A model generated the notes under the pieces. It did not search any database. It was not told the DNA's origin and saw only the letters and a program-made list of their open reading frames with translations. A stretch of 64,000 bases of DNA from Leishmania infantum JPCM5 (lineage: Eukaryota; Euglenozoa; Kinetoplastea; Trypanosomatida; Trypanosomatidae), in the NCBI RefSeq assembly GCF_000002875.2, contig NC_009404.2, forward strand, positions 471,501-535,500, given 5' to 3'. A program made the position numbers and the translations under genes. Shown here one piece after another: positions 23,501 to 31,602 of the stretch. Position 1 is the first letter of the stretch. Each line of letters opens with the position of its first letter.

Positions 23501-24443
23501 CCGCTTCCCTGTCATCCCGATCAGCTCCAACGTGGGGCTTCTTGGCTGGGTGGAGAACGCGAATACAATCAACAACACCATCTGCAACTACCGTACCAAC
23601 ATCTCGAACGTGCGCACGCATCAGGAGTCGAGTGTGCTGCGCGCCTACGTAGGGTCGTTCGGCAACTGGGACAAGCTCAGCCTCATTCAGCGCACGGAGA
23701 TACTCGACTTTGTGATGCAGAGCGAGCACTGCGAAGCCGTTGACGTTTCTCGAGCAATGTGGCACCGCGCCAACACGGCGGAGCAGTGGCTTGACCGCCG
23801 AACTGCCTTTACAGTATCCTTGGCGACCATGTCCATGGTGGGCTACGTGCTCGGCCTCGGCGATCGGCATCTCGGCAACATCCTCATCTCTATGTCCTCT
23901 GGCAAGATTGTGCACATTGACTTTGGAGACAGCTTCGATGTCGGTCGGCTACGCCACGTTCTGCCGGAGACGATCCCGTTCCGCCTCACGCGCATGCTGA
24001 CGAATGCGATGGAGGTCTTCGGCGTGGACGGCGTCTTCCGCGCCTCCGCAACGCGGACGCAGACGACGCTGCACAAGAACCGTGATAGCATCATGGCCCT
24101 GCTCTCCGCCTTCGTCCACGACCCGATTGTGCAGTACAAGGGCAAGATGAAGAACATCATGGAGAAGAGCCGGTCGCCGCAGGACATTGCAGAGCGCATT
24201 CGTAACAAGCTGCGCGGGATGGAGATGGCGATTGACCACAGCAAGGTGAACATCTTTAACACGACGCAAGACAGCTGCCGCCGGCCAGACCTCCTGTACA
24301 TGTCGACCGCCTTCGATGATACTGCCGTGCGGACACAGTCGTTGGCGATGACGCCGGAGGAGCAGGTTAGCTTCTTGATTGACGAGGCGACGCGCATCGA
24401 CAACTACACGACGATGTACTTCGGCTGGGGCCCGCTGTGGTAG
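14550..24443 (+). CDS. TOR-like phosphatidylinositol 3-kinase-related kinase
   Basis: 3,297 residues, a giant Ser/Thr kinase of the PIKK family, TOR type. N-terminus (about 1-210) is Gln/Ser/Ala-rich. Helical HEAT-like repeats fill most of about 220-2050, broken by low-complexity inserts (about 615-760, 820-990, and Gly/Ala-rich about 1640-1715). A FAT region spans about 2130-2650. The kinase domain has the probable ATP-binding Lys near 2950 (CLKGNEDIRMDE), the catalytic loop GLGDRHLGN at about 3102-3110 and the HIDFGD metal motif near Asp3124. The last 30-odd residues (to YFGWGPLW) are a typical FATC. The segment before the kinase domain lacks the Trp-rich FRB signature of TOR, so rapamycin binding is doubtful. 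From memory, its neighbours suggest the TOR-like 1 kinase, linked in T. brucei to polyphosphate and acidocalcisome control. Ortholog choice is inference; the kinase call is secure. Confidence 0.93.
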   Translation: MQQMHWTAARGQLSGPQHSQHPSPQASSTHASQKQQQQQHLHQNGPPGLAAAGMGGGSAGVNISSGPAAGASAVRANVNSNAFHSPRFSHPMGPLPPAQNPQQQVFSVSQQPPGAQLQQQQRSPRSLSGPTPNNVVSGNRSGLETSAALAGREAPAISGANSAAAHTSSAAVGVFLSGTRTNFTDFGAAAAYGLGAGGVGSPSGPTANAGSILADANDEEVNQLLRELEFSVDSPHALAVLRDAVDAIEARALANFDPLSRDTFLEQRIRDVLTELSRTSNERSLLLAVSLIEALIPIAYTSPHSKYTRLCRSLSVLRQSGNEKAAREAQRVYKLLLEADARYPGPESPLKAFVQKELRENCEQALLQLHGRVQQAKAAFPAQFFSVMLGCAATAEVNPRYISGKTRAQAIQLGTMLTGSPDPLLRKAAYECLVAIFRNTSNMRPNELVLESRRLCDECMRTLNASQHNEGHVVSALKALHALLSSRGLSAIDRQVIPQLCVLVTEQHRVSKSLLVRSAVCDLVPIIAPVDIASMPRRTTYCAIIMEPVKNVRDERFKAHELHNVASFVRSVGYRVLDATNRTNLESILHRYISRPETQEACWSIMAAICASSASASGGAASVAPMGGRRVDYVSTSTTLPSPTTQNTHQDLSLTPSMVEGRKASQHSSRENLATSPSALQRHFSYHHGDDNDDQVSVPLVSVRTTSQRSAGTCSLSASPTSTNAPAFNLSTFSVHHTVTIDDVVLRCLPYLAHAILTQSLVDSLRVIQASCPQLRADVQMALDKLVDSVLKEPFAPSATAAAVTLPQYFSQLPSSTAQQQQQAHSLHSRDGGDGSAGGFSSAAMNSASRTAGSHPLSPASGPEPVMTLSRPGTCSTPIGVGAVGRLTQYFRPSESAAIHRGEGSTSSPTPTSPVGMRNTSGPLPSGNNSFLGPDSAYTVGGGDSNSGAPYGAGGPLRCSPLSTSMSAPFSPVTHMAAGGSGAGGGNAAAAPPSVLKNDLTVALKVFTERPLTSVQHLHDLKNSVIAFQRHEDPLVRQQSSETIISSLRQWIAYAKEHKTSTYSTRVTEILEAYMKNVLMEVDRQCGLYEITLLANATNLRAFLSEQRILSSLLSFLNSTALVREKTVELLVAITQDSKPSPSVVAVQQSLYVTVESCVVVLEYTNDVSMLLRSMADLQTFTRLCIRQLNNHLSRIFYAFRKRLLEVSVPDVVLLSILKTLEIILQALAKDEKTILQYQDDVLELYDPVVEILKQSPSPTLSHAAINVLVYVHEMCIPSASTDLRKQQELITALTHVYTSSTCTVNESLSMLTLFGQLGAIDPSAQSVATTAKKKEEAVIQDEADLELTYDYTVIVYRTLSRMLDASLSDAVCSQALRTLLQFIRFTQDKKDLVGGVHAVRAVLQITKRVTDSPALRVEALHVLAAVTAMRHERIVRLMLPEIVVLLEQLWTPKDRLLFRAVLEVVSALKPGKLSGKEQSESWAWLYPRLVDVALQDRTESREFCLRVVEIVLNASYIPPHCIPVVFPMLLQFLQQSDQLVDVRSQSLCAAVHIVCELKAVQFFSSLLHGICTLTRHCELNEDLGPRISTPGVRESLKVLAALHPSGRSTIKMLRDRIGEGDERMTNPTGSSIFNTMGLPATSVTSLAGGGSTSSMLVMGPATGNASGGQGGGLGVENPANSGIGPLVNIGGFGASTAGGGAAAAGGAAGGGSYLRLTNVSETFAGAEEEDVGLTLSADTAGQEVDLFMKHVELGFRLKENKLREWFAEFQKYIILISPHPAFRMMVDLLDKHEPLRRGLFLPSFKCLYESLSADQIKKLNEMLTLVLNCSDHELSSKCLGLADYLDHNEPNVKPEVLEVVRSMRRVDYHRVSHPSENGSLLLRSTESSTNNVVSLRTRSSASAGLPKAEFSTSSDAPIDVLPMAKVRGRKAPVFQRSSNSSAGVAGDESGTAGAEASSGASTALASPKNSANGRRSASRRDVEMYEFTSFDGNENGATESGRQQSQPIALPTSETPAQEEEAERRSCSPVDTLDGAESENKAEDVVAPVSTDHPSVGVLGAAGVHVMGSYRPLVNSVVRRCDSNAPQQSGVTSQFHIISTASTHSNDLSSDSRDGDLPPAGAHIPAQPNMLFSTEDIVRAAERTRMYDKALSYLENRLLAMLNLYRYTKMPREVIHKTVWPLAWLYSQREMQDSVVGLFRAIRYEGGEDQAGFGYELLCWWSKAQNTYAKSITQQAMRDMTVPPHILEGYVRTLTLCGEWSRAYDVAMQVCSRPEAYVSSTVARCGATAAWLLGRWDDVQHLAERLSMSEQHTTALRLFFLNGVALKSAITEHSSAAYENLRHMITQSKLVIDESLRTLLPLSYTHAYESLTMLQHFTEMEETIDYCHCRSTKGRQQIYERWNNRFRSLNPDSLQPSLLSLMLHSLVLSTGEMADMILHFCETRQSSHPQLAEWAMSWLRHGSFSGRSSNLCSPSAASPASPGPVEGITVATLSSVDKNPKVAVGFITHLWSQGKRQAAVESMEMFLRDCGKDLEENNATCYGDAQLRLGTWKQELHADSFWERGFRDEELGHFHKAIRAVPSSYEAWHSWGLMNYRIQQRDHNLSPEDQRTFVEAAHQGFVGAICRCKDSSEALPAVMRLLQLWVIHNGVELLKETVADSISRIPIDHWVQTIPQLIGHLSSDSHDIREVIGMILRSLCEVHPQATVFPLLVVMMSDASTSGSNHNALNSNGDESNIVSGASAMSDSSNPLARKQEIVQGIIQHCPKRIFHEAEAVAKLLVDVSAIPIEKIRENLSQVAAAWNPNAEYEEDPEEVYRRLQNTLDIFHANRRHLLFTVGDIGQFVQMVMEDDRNGQREKAAGVVSQLIEEISKHVAEKLGREPQKAMEPLLHLRNLSVAVFGEYDGHCRDHYPTIASFSSKLDVIPSKKRPRRIQLNGSDGCLYTYCLKGNEDIRMDERVMQLLGMVNVLLSHTRISSSAYIHRFPVIPISSNVGLLGWVENANTINNTICNYRTNISNVRTHQESSVLRAYVGSFGNWDKLSLIQRTEILDFVMQSEHCEAVDVSRAMWHRANTAEQWLDRRTAFTVSLATMSMVGYVLGLGDRHLGNILISMSSGKIVHIDFGDSFDVGRLRHVLPETIPFRLTRMLTNAMEVFGVDGVFRASATRTQTTLHKNRDSIMALLSAFVHDPIVQYKGKMKNIMEKSRSPQDIAERIRNKLRGMEMAIDHSKVNIFNTTQDSCRRPDLLYMSTAFDDTAVRTQSLAMTPEEQVSFLIDEATRIDNYTTMYFGWGPLW

Positions 24444-26062
24444 TGGCACCCGAAAAGATTAAAAATCGCGTCCGCCTTCTCTCTAACGCGTCCACTCTTT
24501 CTGCAGTTTGCTGTGTTGAGTTTTTGATTTTTCTGTGTGTGTGTGTGTACGCGTCCTCGGTGATGTCCGGGACGCCACCTTTGTTCTTCTGAGGTGGGGG
24601 AGGAGAGAGAGGGAGTTGTTGATCGTCTCTTCAATCCTCCTCTGTGCGTGTGTTTGTGTGTGTGTGTGTGTGTGCACAGCCCCTGTGAAGGCAGATTCAA
24701 CCTTGCCTCCATTGCTCGTACACCCCTCTATGTCTCCTTTTCGATCGCTTCCTCGCCATAGCCCCCTCCCCTCTCTCTCTCTGCGTGTTTTGTCGAGAAT
24801 GTGCTTCACATGTGTGTGCAACATGCCTCTTTTCTTCCCTGATCTTTTTGTTCGTCTGTCCCTCCCTCGCCACCCCGCCCCACTCCTCCTTTCTCGAGAG
24901 TATGCGTGCACACTTGTGCGTGTATGGCGGTAGAACACAATCCATCCTCTGCTCTTGTCTTCATATTGGTATTTTGTGTATGTGTGTGCGGCTGGGGGTC
25001 GTTTGAACCTGTGAATGCATTGTATGTTTGCGGAAGCGTGCCTCCACATGACTATCTTCGTGCACGAGTGTGCGTATGTGTGTGTGTGTTTCTCCCTTCC
25101 TCCTCTTGTGTGGCCACCACCACTACTCCCTATCCACCACCTCTTCTCTTTAGATAACAACGCTCTTTCTTTCTGGGGACTCCCTCTCTCTCTCCCCCAC
25201 CCTTGATGCGTTGCGTCGCTGGATCGCTGAGCTGAGGAGGAGGAAGCAAGGCAAGGCAAGGTAAGCAAACAAGAGAGCGAAAAGAAAAATCACCCGCCAC
25301 CCCCCCCCCCTGGCCCCGCATCATCATGGCCATCGTCACTGCTGTCACCTACCACCCCATCAGTACCCAATAAGAACCGCGAAAAGGGAGGGAGGGAGGA
25401 CAAAGAACAAACGAAAAATAAAACGAAGAAGCAACAAAAAAAATGACGTTCTAAAAACGCTAAGCAATAAAATGAACTACCGCCCCCCCCCCCATCCTCT
25501 TTCCCGTTTTCTATGTCTGTGTCTGTTCCTGTGTGTGTGGGGGGGGTTCTTCCTTTTTTTTTTTCGTTCTTTGCTCATCCCAAAATTACGTTAAACAGGG
25601 AATACACACACATGCATACATACACATACACACACATAGAGAGGGAGGGGGACATAGACATACAGATACAAACAGCCAAGACGGACAGATGGAGGGGGGG
25701 GACATGGACACACACGTATGTACGGTATACATGTACATCGAGGCGTAAGGGGCACACCACGGAAGGCAGCCCACCTCCACCCCATTACCCTTTTTTTTGC
25801 TCGCCTCACATTCATGCACGCAAGCTAGTGTGTATATGTGTGTGTGTGCGTGTGTCACTCCCTCCGCGCTTTCTGCCTGCACCCTCTCCCTCCCTCCCGT
25901 CCCACACACCCCGACCCCCACCCCCAACAAAAGTTCGACTCCCTCTTTGCCGTCCATTGCTCTGCGTGTATGTACTTTATGCGTCCCTTTTTCTGCTGCG
26001 CTCAACTCCCTCCCTCTCTCCCTCCACGGACCATTCTATAGCGGCTCTTCTTTTCTCGCTCG

Positions 26063-26063
<1 letters not shown>

Positions 26064-26101
<38 letters not shown>
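26064..26101. repeat. (GT)n microsatellite
   Basis: About 19 uninterrupted GT units in intergenic DNA. Confidence 0.92.
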
Positions 26102-26104
<3 letters not shown>

Positions 26105-26702
26105 CTCTATGCGTTTTTTTTTGCTCTTGTGCTGTCCCCCCCCCCACTCCCTTCGTATCTTCGCGGTTGTTGTTGATTGGTCGGTCTGCGTCTTTTCCTT
26201 TTGTGTTGCGTGTCTGCGTGTGTCTGTCACCTGCCTTGCTCACTGTCCCTTGTCCTCTCCAACAACGAGAGAACACCACTCCCTTGCTTAGCAAATAAAC
26301 AAGCGAAGCTTCAAAAAGAAGGACTACGAGAAGGGCCGAGCGTGGGGACGCTGACGCAGCTGCACACAGCAGCGCAAATATTGCTGGCGGCTCATGGGAT
26401 GAGCTGATGTGTTCATGCCATGGCGAAGAGGTGATGCATTCACTGGACAAGATGCCACCCTGCGCGGATGAGGCAGTCGAGCTGCCGACTCCACACGCAA
26501 CCCCCATCTCCTCCCATATCCCAGTTTGCTGCAGCTGAAGTACTTCGCTCCCTGGCCGAGGTCAGCTTGCGTGCCCTGTATCACCGCACCGCTAGCTCAT
26601 GTGCTTGTGGGGTGCAGACATTCACACAAGCACACAAAACACATAATGTGGCTGCGCTGCTGAAGAATTCAATGCCGCCACTGATTTCGAGATGCACCTG
26701 AT

Positions 26703-26767
26703 TCCCCATCTCTCTTCCCCTGCCTCTTTGCCTCTTCGGCGCTCACACACACACACGCATGCGAAAG
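26703..26767 (+). promoter_or_regulatory. Candidate trans-splice acceptor for the zuotin gene
   Basis: Pyrimidine tract at 26703-26738, then a CA run, with the first AG at 26766-26767. This is about 115 bases before the ATG at 26883. Confidence 0.4.
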
Positions 26768-26882
26768 CAGTTCTGCGTGCGTCTGTGCCAGTGCACCTGC
26801 GTTAAAATCACCATCAACGGGGATATCCGAGCACAAATTTCTCTACAGTCCACCACCGCCATTGCAACAACAACTTCACACC

Positions 26883-28844
26883 ATGCAAGTGTTGTCGATT
26901 GAACTGCCTGTCTTGAAGGCGGGCGAGAAGGCGCTTGAGTGGCCTCAGACGCAGCCAGGCGTCACCGACGATGCCGTCGCGGCCGATGCACCGCCGCAAC
27001 TGAACCGCTGGATCGAGGCGTACCGCATCATTCCGCTAGGAGAGGCGTTCTGTCGCAGTGTCGCCCTCACAACGCAGCTGCGGCACGAGGATGCACGTAT
27101 GCAGCAAGCACATGCCGACCCCAATGTGGCGCAGCAGTGGGCCGCGGAGGAGGTCGATGGCATTGCCGCTGGCGCAGACGGCGAGGGTGCAAACGATGCA
27201 GACGACGACGGCGTCGGTGACGGTGCCCGTTACCAGTCCTCCTCCCGCAAGAAGAAATTCGTGAAGCTGGCGGACAGCGACATGCTGATTGACTGGTACG
27301 AGGTGCTGAAGCTGGAGCAGGAGGAAGGGGCGACAGACGACCAAATCAAAGCGGCCTACCGACGCCGCTGCCTCGAGACGCACCCCGACAAGCAGCAGAA
27401 CCACTCCGATGAACTCTTCAAGAAGGTGCAACGTGCCTTCGACATCCTTGGCGACCCAGACACGCGCCAGGCCTACGACTCCTCGCGCCCGTTCAACGAC
27501 GCCATCCCTGGCGAGCAGGTGGAGGAGGCCGACTTCTTCAGCACCTTCGGCCCCGTCTTCGAACGCAACAAGAAGTGGAGCAGCGTCCCCGGCATGCCAT
27601 CCCTCGGCACGGATAAGACGCCGTACGCCGAGGTACTCCGCTTCTACGACCGCTGGACGGGTTTTCAGAGCTGGCGCGACTTCTCACACCTGGCGGATCT
27701 GGTGGAAATCGACGACACCATGTGCCGCGAGGAGAAGCGCTACTATCAGCGCGAGAACGCGCGCCAGCTGAGCCACCACCGCAGGGAGGAGCAGAAGCGC
27801 ATCCGACTTCTGGTCGAGCGGGCGCGCAAGAACGACCCGCGCCTGCGCCGCCGCCGAGAAGAGGAGGAAGAGAAGCGCCTCAAAGTGTTGAGGGAACGGG
27901 AAACATTCCGGCTGCAGCTCGCCGCCGAGGAGGAGCGTCGCCGCGCTGAAGAGGCCCGAAAGCAGAAGGAGAGGGAAGAGGCCAAGGTGGGCGCGCAGCA
28001 GCAAGAGAAGCAGGCGATGCGCGAGGTGCAGATGGCGGTTCTGCGCTTCTTTGAACAGCATGGGCTCCTGGACGAAACCCCGACAAACAAGCTCCTCGCA
28101 GACCGTGTGCGCCGTCCGAACGTGCAGTGGATCTTCTCCAAGACCACCAACGCGACCGAGGCGCAGAAGCTGCGCGATGTCCTACTGGCCTGCCCCACGG
28201 ATCGCCGGCCACGCACGAACGACCCGCAGAGCAAAGATGTGGAAGGCGCCGAGGAGGTGGAGGCCGTCATGCGCTTCAACGCGCTCATTCAAAAGATGGA
28301 ACAACGCTGCGGCGTGAACCGCTACGGCGAGGCCGTGAAGAAGGTGCAGGACGGCGATGCGGCCACGGCTCCAGCGAAGAAGAACGAAGTCGCGGCGGCA
28401 GCAGCAAAGGCCCCTGTCGACGCAGGACAGGAATGGACGGACGAGGACCTAAGCCGGTTGCAGAAGGCGACGGCCAAGTACCCGCCTGGTTCCGTCGATC
28501 GCTGGATCAAGATCTGCGACGTGCTCCGTCACCGCTTTACGGAGGAGCAGGCCATGGCCAAGGTGAGCGAGCTAACTGCTGCGCTGCACAATGCAGGGTC
28601 TGGCAACCCCACTGCTACCGCCGCCGCCTCCCCCTCGCACGCCTCGGCCACCAGCACAGCTGCCTCGTCCGTGGAGAACTGGTCTCTGAAGCAGCAGAAG
28701 CAGCTGGAGCAGGGTCTGCGTGACTTGAAGGATTATAAGGAGAAGGACAAGTTCCAGAAAATCGCGAAGATGGTAGAGGACAAGACAGCCAAAGAGTGTT
28801 TTGAGCGCTTCAAGTTCCTCTGCTCTGTGAACAAGAAGAAATAA
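26883..28844 (+). CDS. Zuotin/MPP11-type J-domain protein with SANT domains
   Basis: 653 residues. The reading frame extends to a TTG at 26862, but the first ATG is at 26883 and is chosen as start. A J domain begins at DWYEVLKLE (137) with the Hsp70-activating HPD at 167-169 (LETHPDKQQ). The zuotin homology region follows (about 215-330: ADFFSTFGPVFERN, YDRWTGFQSWRDF), then a long charged Arg/Glu/Lys helix (about 290-380). Two SANT/Myb-like domains lie at about 516-565 (EWTDEDLSRLQKA) and 597-648 (NWSLKQQKQLEQG). This layout matches DNAJC2/MPP11 and Zuo1, the J partner of the ribosome-associated complex that recruits Hsp70 to nascent chains at the tunnel exit. Two SANT domains are as in the metazoan form; yeast Zuo1 lacks them. 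All key motifs are intact. Confidence 0.93.
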   Translation: MQVLSIELPVLKAGEKALEWPQTQPGVTDDAVAADAPPQLNRWIEAYRIIPLGEAFCRSVALTTQLRHEDARMQQAHADPNVAQQWAAEEVDGIAAGADGEGANDADDDGVGDGARYQSSSRKKKFVKLADSDMLIDWYEVLKLEQEEGATDDQIKAAYRRRCLETHPDKQQNHSDELFKKVQRAFDILGDPDTRQAYDSSRPFNDAIPGEQVEEADFFSTFGPVFERNKKWSSVPGMPSLGTDKTPYAEVLRFYDRWTGFQSWRDFSHLADLVEIDDTMCREEKRYYQRENARQLSHHRREEQKRIRLLVERARKNDPRLRRRREEEEEKRLKVLRERETFRLQLAAEEERRRAEEARKQKEREEAKVGAQQQEKQAMREVQMAVLRFFEQHGLLDETPTNKLLADRVRRPNVQWIFSKTTNATEAQKLRDVLLACPTDRRPRTNDPQSKDVEGAEEVEAVMRFNALIQKMEQRCGVNRYGEAVKKVQDGDAATAPAKKNEVAAAAAKAPVDAGQEWTDEDLSRLQKATAKYPPGSVDRWIKICDVLRHRFTEEQAMAKVSELTAALHNAGSGNPTATAAASPSHASATSTAASSVENWSLKQQKQLEQGLRDLKDYKEKDKFQKIAKMVEDKTAKECFERFKFLCSVNKKK

Positions 28845-29806
28845 TGCGCCGCATGTCTAGCGCCTGCGTGCGTGCAAGGGCTGTGGCGCACCGTTGAGAA
28901 GCGTCACGTGCAACGCCGCCTGAGATAAGAGCATGGTAAAACTGTGGTGATTCAAGCACATGTACGTGCACTCGGCACGCCGGTGTGCCTGAATCTCTTT
29001 TTTTTACTTGTGCGCGTGTGCCCGTGCGTGCAGCCGCTTTTTTTTTTCGTTTCCCCGTATCTGGTGTTGCGTCTAATGGCACAAGCAAGCAACGTCTGTG
29101 TGGCGGAGCAACGGTCTCTGCCTGTCTGTCTGCTGTTGTGTGCAAGGGGGTGGGCGGGAAAGACAGTGCTTGCGTATTCTCTTTGCGGCCATGAGCTGCG
29201 AGCCACCTCCGCCCCTTTCAGGCCTTGTCTTTTCGCTTTTCCTGTGATACAAGAGAGTGATCGGTGCCACGTGTCTCAGCAGCTTTGTGGCCGACAACGT
29301 CTTCGCTTGCTTTCGCTCCTCTTCTCTGAGTTGCGAGGGGGAGGGGTTGAGAGCCACGTGTGCGTGATCATGTTGGCAACTCGTCACACCGCGGCAACGC
29401 TCCCGTGTACGCGTTTTATTCAAACTTGTGTGTGTGTGTGTGTTGCATGTGCTGCGCTATAATTGCTATATTTTCTTTACATCTCTGTCGCCCTTCCACT
29501 TCACACACACACACACACCTCCCTCCCTCCCCCTGTCCCCTTGAGCCCACCCTGCTCAACCGCCTCTATATGCGGTATGCTCTGTACGTCCATGTGTCAT
29601 CCTGTCTAGTCACAGTCCAAGAAACAGGATAGGTGCACACGACCTATACGCACACGCACACGCACAAGCACGTGCACAAGGCGTCGCCCTCACCAGCACA
29701 GTGAACCTTCTTGTTTTCCACTGCCGTCAGACGTGTGCGCGCACGCTCTGGTCGCCTTGTCTTTTCTCGCTCCATTTTTTGCGGATCATTGCGGGAAACT
29801 GGAATC
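28845..29806. other. Intergenic region between zuotin and Yif1 genes
   Basis: No gene seen. T-runs near 28998 and 29038, short GT and CA tracts (about 29428-29442 and 29502-29517), and pyrimidine-rich DNA before the next gene. Confidence 0.65.
29706..29730 (+). promoter_or_regulatory. Candidate trans-splice acceptor for the Yif1 gene
   Basis: The tract CTTCTTGTTTTCCACTGCCG ends in TCAG, with AG at 29729-29730, giving a 5' UTR of about 76 bases. A stronger CT tract at 29515-29541 is an alternative. Confidence 0.35.
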
Positions 29807-30766
29807 ATGCAGACTCCGCATACTCCGACGATCAACTTCGGCCCCACGGGCGGCAGCGGCAGCCCAGGTGGCGGCACCGCCTTTTTTGGCCGAAGCGACC
29901 CGAACGCAATGATGTTGCAGATGGGCCTTAGTTACGGGCAGAACATTCTCCAAAAACACGTCCAGCAGGGCGAGGCTGGACTAGCCTACTATATGCCTGT
30001 CATCCGTGCTATTCGCAACTACTTTGCTGTGGACAACACGTACGTGAAGCGAAAGCTGATCATCCTCACAATGCCCTTTTTCACCAAGTATGTCCGCAAG
30101 TCGCCGGCCGGCGGGGAGAGCGATTTCGGCAGCAGCGGCGGTGTCGGGGAGGCGACTGGAGACCAAGTCTTTGGCGGCCCGGCCGGCTCCCCAGCCTCAA
30201 TGTTCCCAGCTGTCTCGCCCTCTACGCTCGCGGGTCACGACGGCGGCGGCAACACCTTTGCCGGTCCCTCGCTACCGCTGAACGACGTCTTCGCGTCAGA
30301 CCTGTACATCCCTCTGATGAGTGTGATCACCTACGTCGTACTCGCCGCTTACATCCTTGGCGCCAACTCGCCAACGAGCTCCGTCACGGCCGCGTCGCTG
30401 ATCTCCACCGCGTGGGTGATCGGCATTTGGTTTTTCCTCGAGGTTGTTGTGCTAAAGGGTGTCGCGTATGCACTCCTTGTCGTGCCGAACCCGCCGCTGC
30501 TGGAGCTGCTCGCACTGTGCGGATACAAGTACGTTCTTCTCTGCCTGGGTGTTCTCGCGTCGCAGTGTCTGCCGCCGAGTCGCCTCTACAGCGGCCTTTT
30601 CATGCTGTATGCGGTACTGGCACATAGCTTCTTTACGGTGCGCGTTTTAGGGCTGCAGTACATGCGTAACGACGGTCGCGTGCTGCCACGGTCTCGCGTA
30701 TTCACCTACATGGCCGCCCTGGCGCAGGTGCCGGGCTGTGTCTGGTTGTTTGTGCGGCTGCTCTAA
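29807..30766 (+). CDS. Yif1-family ER/Golgi membrane protein
   Basis: 319 residues from the ATG at 29807; the frame runs back to a TTG at 29711, which is not a plausible eukaryotic start. The cytosolic N-terminus is Gly/Thr/Pro-rich, followed by the family hallmarks MGLSYGQNILQ and NYFAVDNTYVKRKLIIL. After a Gly/Ser-rich insert comes DLYIPLMSVITYVVLAAYILG, which resembles the first membrane segment of human YIF1. About five hydrophobic segments fill the C-terminal half. Yif1 works with Yip1 at ER exit sites and the early Golgi in COPII vesicle traffic. Size fits the family (about 290-320). The Gly/Ser-rich insert (about residues 102-155) is longer than I would expect. Confidence 0.88.
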   Translation: MQTPHTPTINFGPTGGSGSPGGGTAFFGRSDPNAMMLQMGLSYGQNILQKHVQQGEAGLAYYMPVIRAIRNYFAVDNTYVKRKLIILTMPFFTKYVRKSPAGGESDFGSSGGVGEATGDQVFGGPAGSPASMFPAVSPSTLAGHDGGGNTFAGPSLPLNDVFASDLYIPLMSVITYVVLAAYILGANSPTSSVTAASLISTAWVIGIWFFLEVVVLKGVAYALLVVPNPPLLELLALCGYKYVLLCLGVLASQCLPPSRLYSGLFMLYAVLAHSFFTVRVLGLQYMRNDGRVLPRSRVFTYMAALAQVPGCVWLFVRLL

Positions 30767-31602
30767 GCAGCGAAGGCGGCGTTGCTTTGATGCTCCTGTG
30801 CGCATTAAGGGGGAGAGGCGGTGCATGAGGGATCGAGCGAGTGTAGGGGTTTTTCTTCTGCCTGGTGAAAGTGCCTACGTGCCCTGCTCGCCACCGATAC
30901 AACACCCTGTGCCCCCCCCTCCCCTGGGCTGTTTTTTGTGCTTCTCCTTTTGCCGATGATTCATGACCTGACGTGCGTGCTAGTGAGGTGTGCTTGCCAC
31001 TCGCTCGCCTACACTTCAAGCTCGGTATGTCTCTTTTTTGTTTTTTTTTGCTGTGCGCGCTCCCCAGAGAGGGGGCGGTATCTGTACACGCAGCTATTCA
31101 CTAAAAAACGCAACGTCTATCCGACCTCTTCCCACCCCTAGTGCTTCACGCTCAACGCTGGCACAGACGTCGCCGCCGCAAGGCTCCGGGGAGGAAGGGA
31201 GGGAGTAGAAGAGAGAGAGGATTGACGTGGGCGTTCGAATTCTCTGTCCTCCCAGCGCTTATGCAGTCCTCACGGCGGCGTCAGCTGTGAGCCGTCTTTC
31301 CCCCTCCGAGACCCCCGCGTGTACCTTGGGAAGGCATCGCGCTCACGCATCTGGACCCTCCCCCCTCTCTCTAGCCATGACCGCGACCAACCTTCTTATC
31401 ATCCTCGTTTCTCACACCTCACTTTCGAAACACACATGCAAACACACGCACCGGCGCTCGAACTAGCGTGCGCTCGTGTCCCGCTCAGCCCAGCATTGCC
31501 TCGCGCACTCGCATCTGTGCACGACTCCCGTGTCTCGGAGCCCGTGTGTGTTTCTGCCCTGTCTCTCCCCTTTTCAGTTCCTCTCTATAAACCCTTCACT
31601 TC
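30767..31602. other. Intergenic region between Yif1 and PRP38 genes
   Basis: No gene seen. It contains short C- and T-runs and an AG-rich patch near 31190-31222, then CT-rich DNA leading to the PRP38 start. Confidence 0.65.
31554..31577 (+). promoter_or_regulatory. Candidate trans-splice acceptor for the PRP38 gene
   Basis: A clean tract ending CTCTCCCCTTTTCAG, with AG at 31576-31577, only 25 bases before the ATG at 31603. The 5' UTR would be short, so an upstream site is possible. Confidence 0.4.

Larger units (their letters stand above)
24444..26882. other. Intergenic region between TOR-like and zuotin genes
   Basis: No credible gene. It contains GT/CA tracts, C-runs near 25299-25310 and 25482-25494, a purine-rich patch (about 25380-25445) and a (GT)n run at 26064-26101. 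A block of higher complexity at about 26320-26700 could be a worn retroposon fragment, but I could not align it to the SIDER2-like copies here. Confidence 0.6.

Noticed and set aside
26320..26700. Possible sixth retroposon copy
   Set aside because: Complex sequence in an otherwise simple UTR-like region, but I could not align it with the five SIDER2-like copies.
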